This document shows, in pieces, positions 6,862 through 6,865 of a stretch of 6,865 bases of DNA (positions are counted from its first letter, which is position 1; every line of letters begins with the position of its first letter). A program made the translations under genes and the position numbers. The stretch spans positions 1 to 6,865 of the forward strand of contig JACMQD010000366.1 of the NCBI GenBank assembly GCA_014377155.1, read 5' to 3'. This DNA is from Herminiimonas sp. (GTDB lineage Bacteria; Pseudomonadota; Gammaproteobacteria; Burkholderiales; Burkholderiaceae). The notes under the pieces were generated by a model. The model was not told where the DNA came from. It saw only the letters and a program-made list of their open reading frames with translations, and ran no database searches.

Positions 6862-6865
6862 CGTA

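Noticed and set aside
6856..6863. Palindrome CGTTAACG over the pilR stop codon
   Set aside because: Eight bases is within chance for this length of DNA, and there is no loop or T-run to make it a terminator.

Overview
The window is a single, tightly packed, plus-strand gene block with about 60% G+C by eye. It encodes the core of a type IVb pilus machine of the IncI1 plasmid R64 'thin pilus' kind. Six genes run pilL - pilN - pilO - pilP - pilQ - pilR. The family calls rest on motifs and gene order, not on a database search. The G+C content, codon use and protein style suggest a Gram-negative proteobacterium, perhaps a betaproteobacterium of the Burkholderiales. That taxonomic guess is weak, because this cluster type moves on plasmids and genomic islands.

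Layout: 2-673 encodes a small TcpQ/PilL-like envelope protein. 673-2319 encodes the lipoprotein secretin PilN, which forms the outer-membrane pore. 2352-3656 encodes PilO, a bitopic inner-membrane accessory protein. 3646-4185 encodes periplasmic PilP. 4182-5795 encodes the GspE-type assembly ATPase PilQ. 5785-6861 encodes the GspF-type inner-membrane platform protein PilR. The window stops 4 nt after pilR. In R64-like clusters the prepilin (pilS), a lytic transglycosylase (pilT), the prepilin peptidase (pilU) and the adhesin (pilV) come next, but none is visible here.

Four of the five junctions overlap (1, 11, 4 and 11 nt). The only non-coding gap is 32 nt, between pilN and pilO. This points to one transcript with translational coupling. 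No promoter, terminator, RNA gene, mobile element or CRISPR array is visible, and no intergenic stretch exceeds 32 nt. The promoter must lie upstream of the window, which opens one base before the first start codon.

How the parts fit (family knowledge): PilQ hydrolyses ATP at the cytoplasmic face and drives PilR to feed pilin subunits into a growing fibre. PilO and PilP link the inner-membrane platform to the periplasmic part of the PilN secretin. The TcpQ/PilL protein supports the secretin. The fibre leaves through PilN. The most notable departure from the R64 order is that pilM is absent between pilL and pilN, where the two genes share a base. This looks like a known machine in a compact variant rather than a new system.
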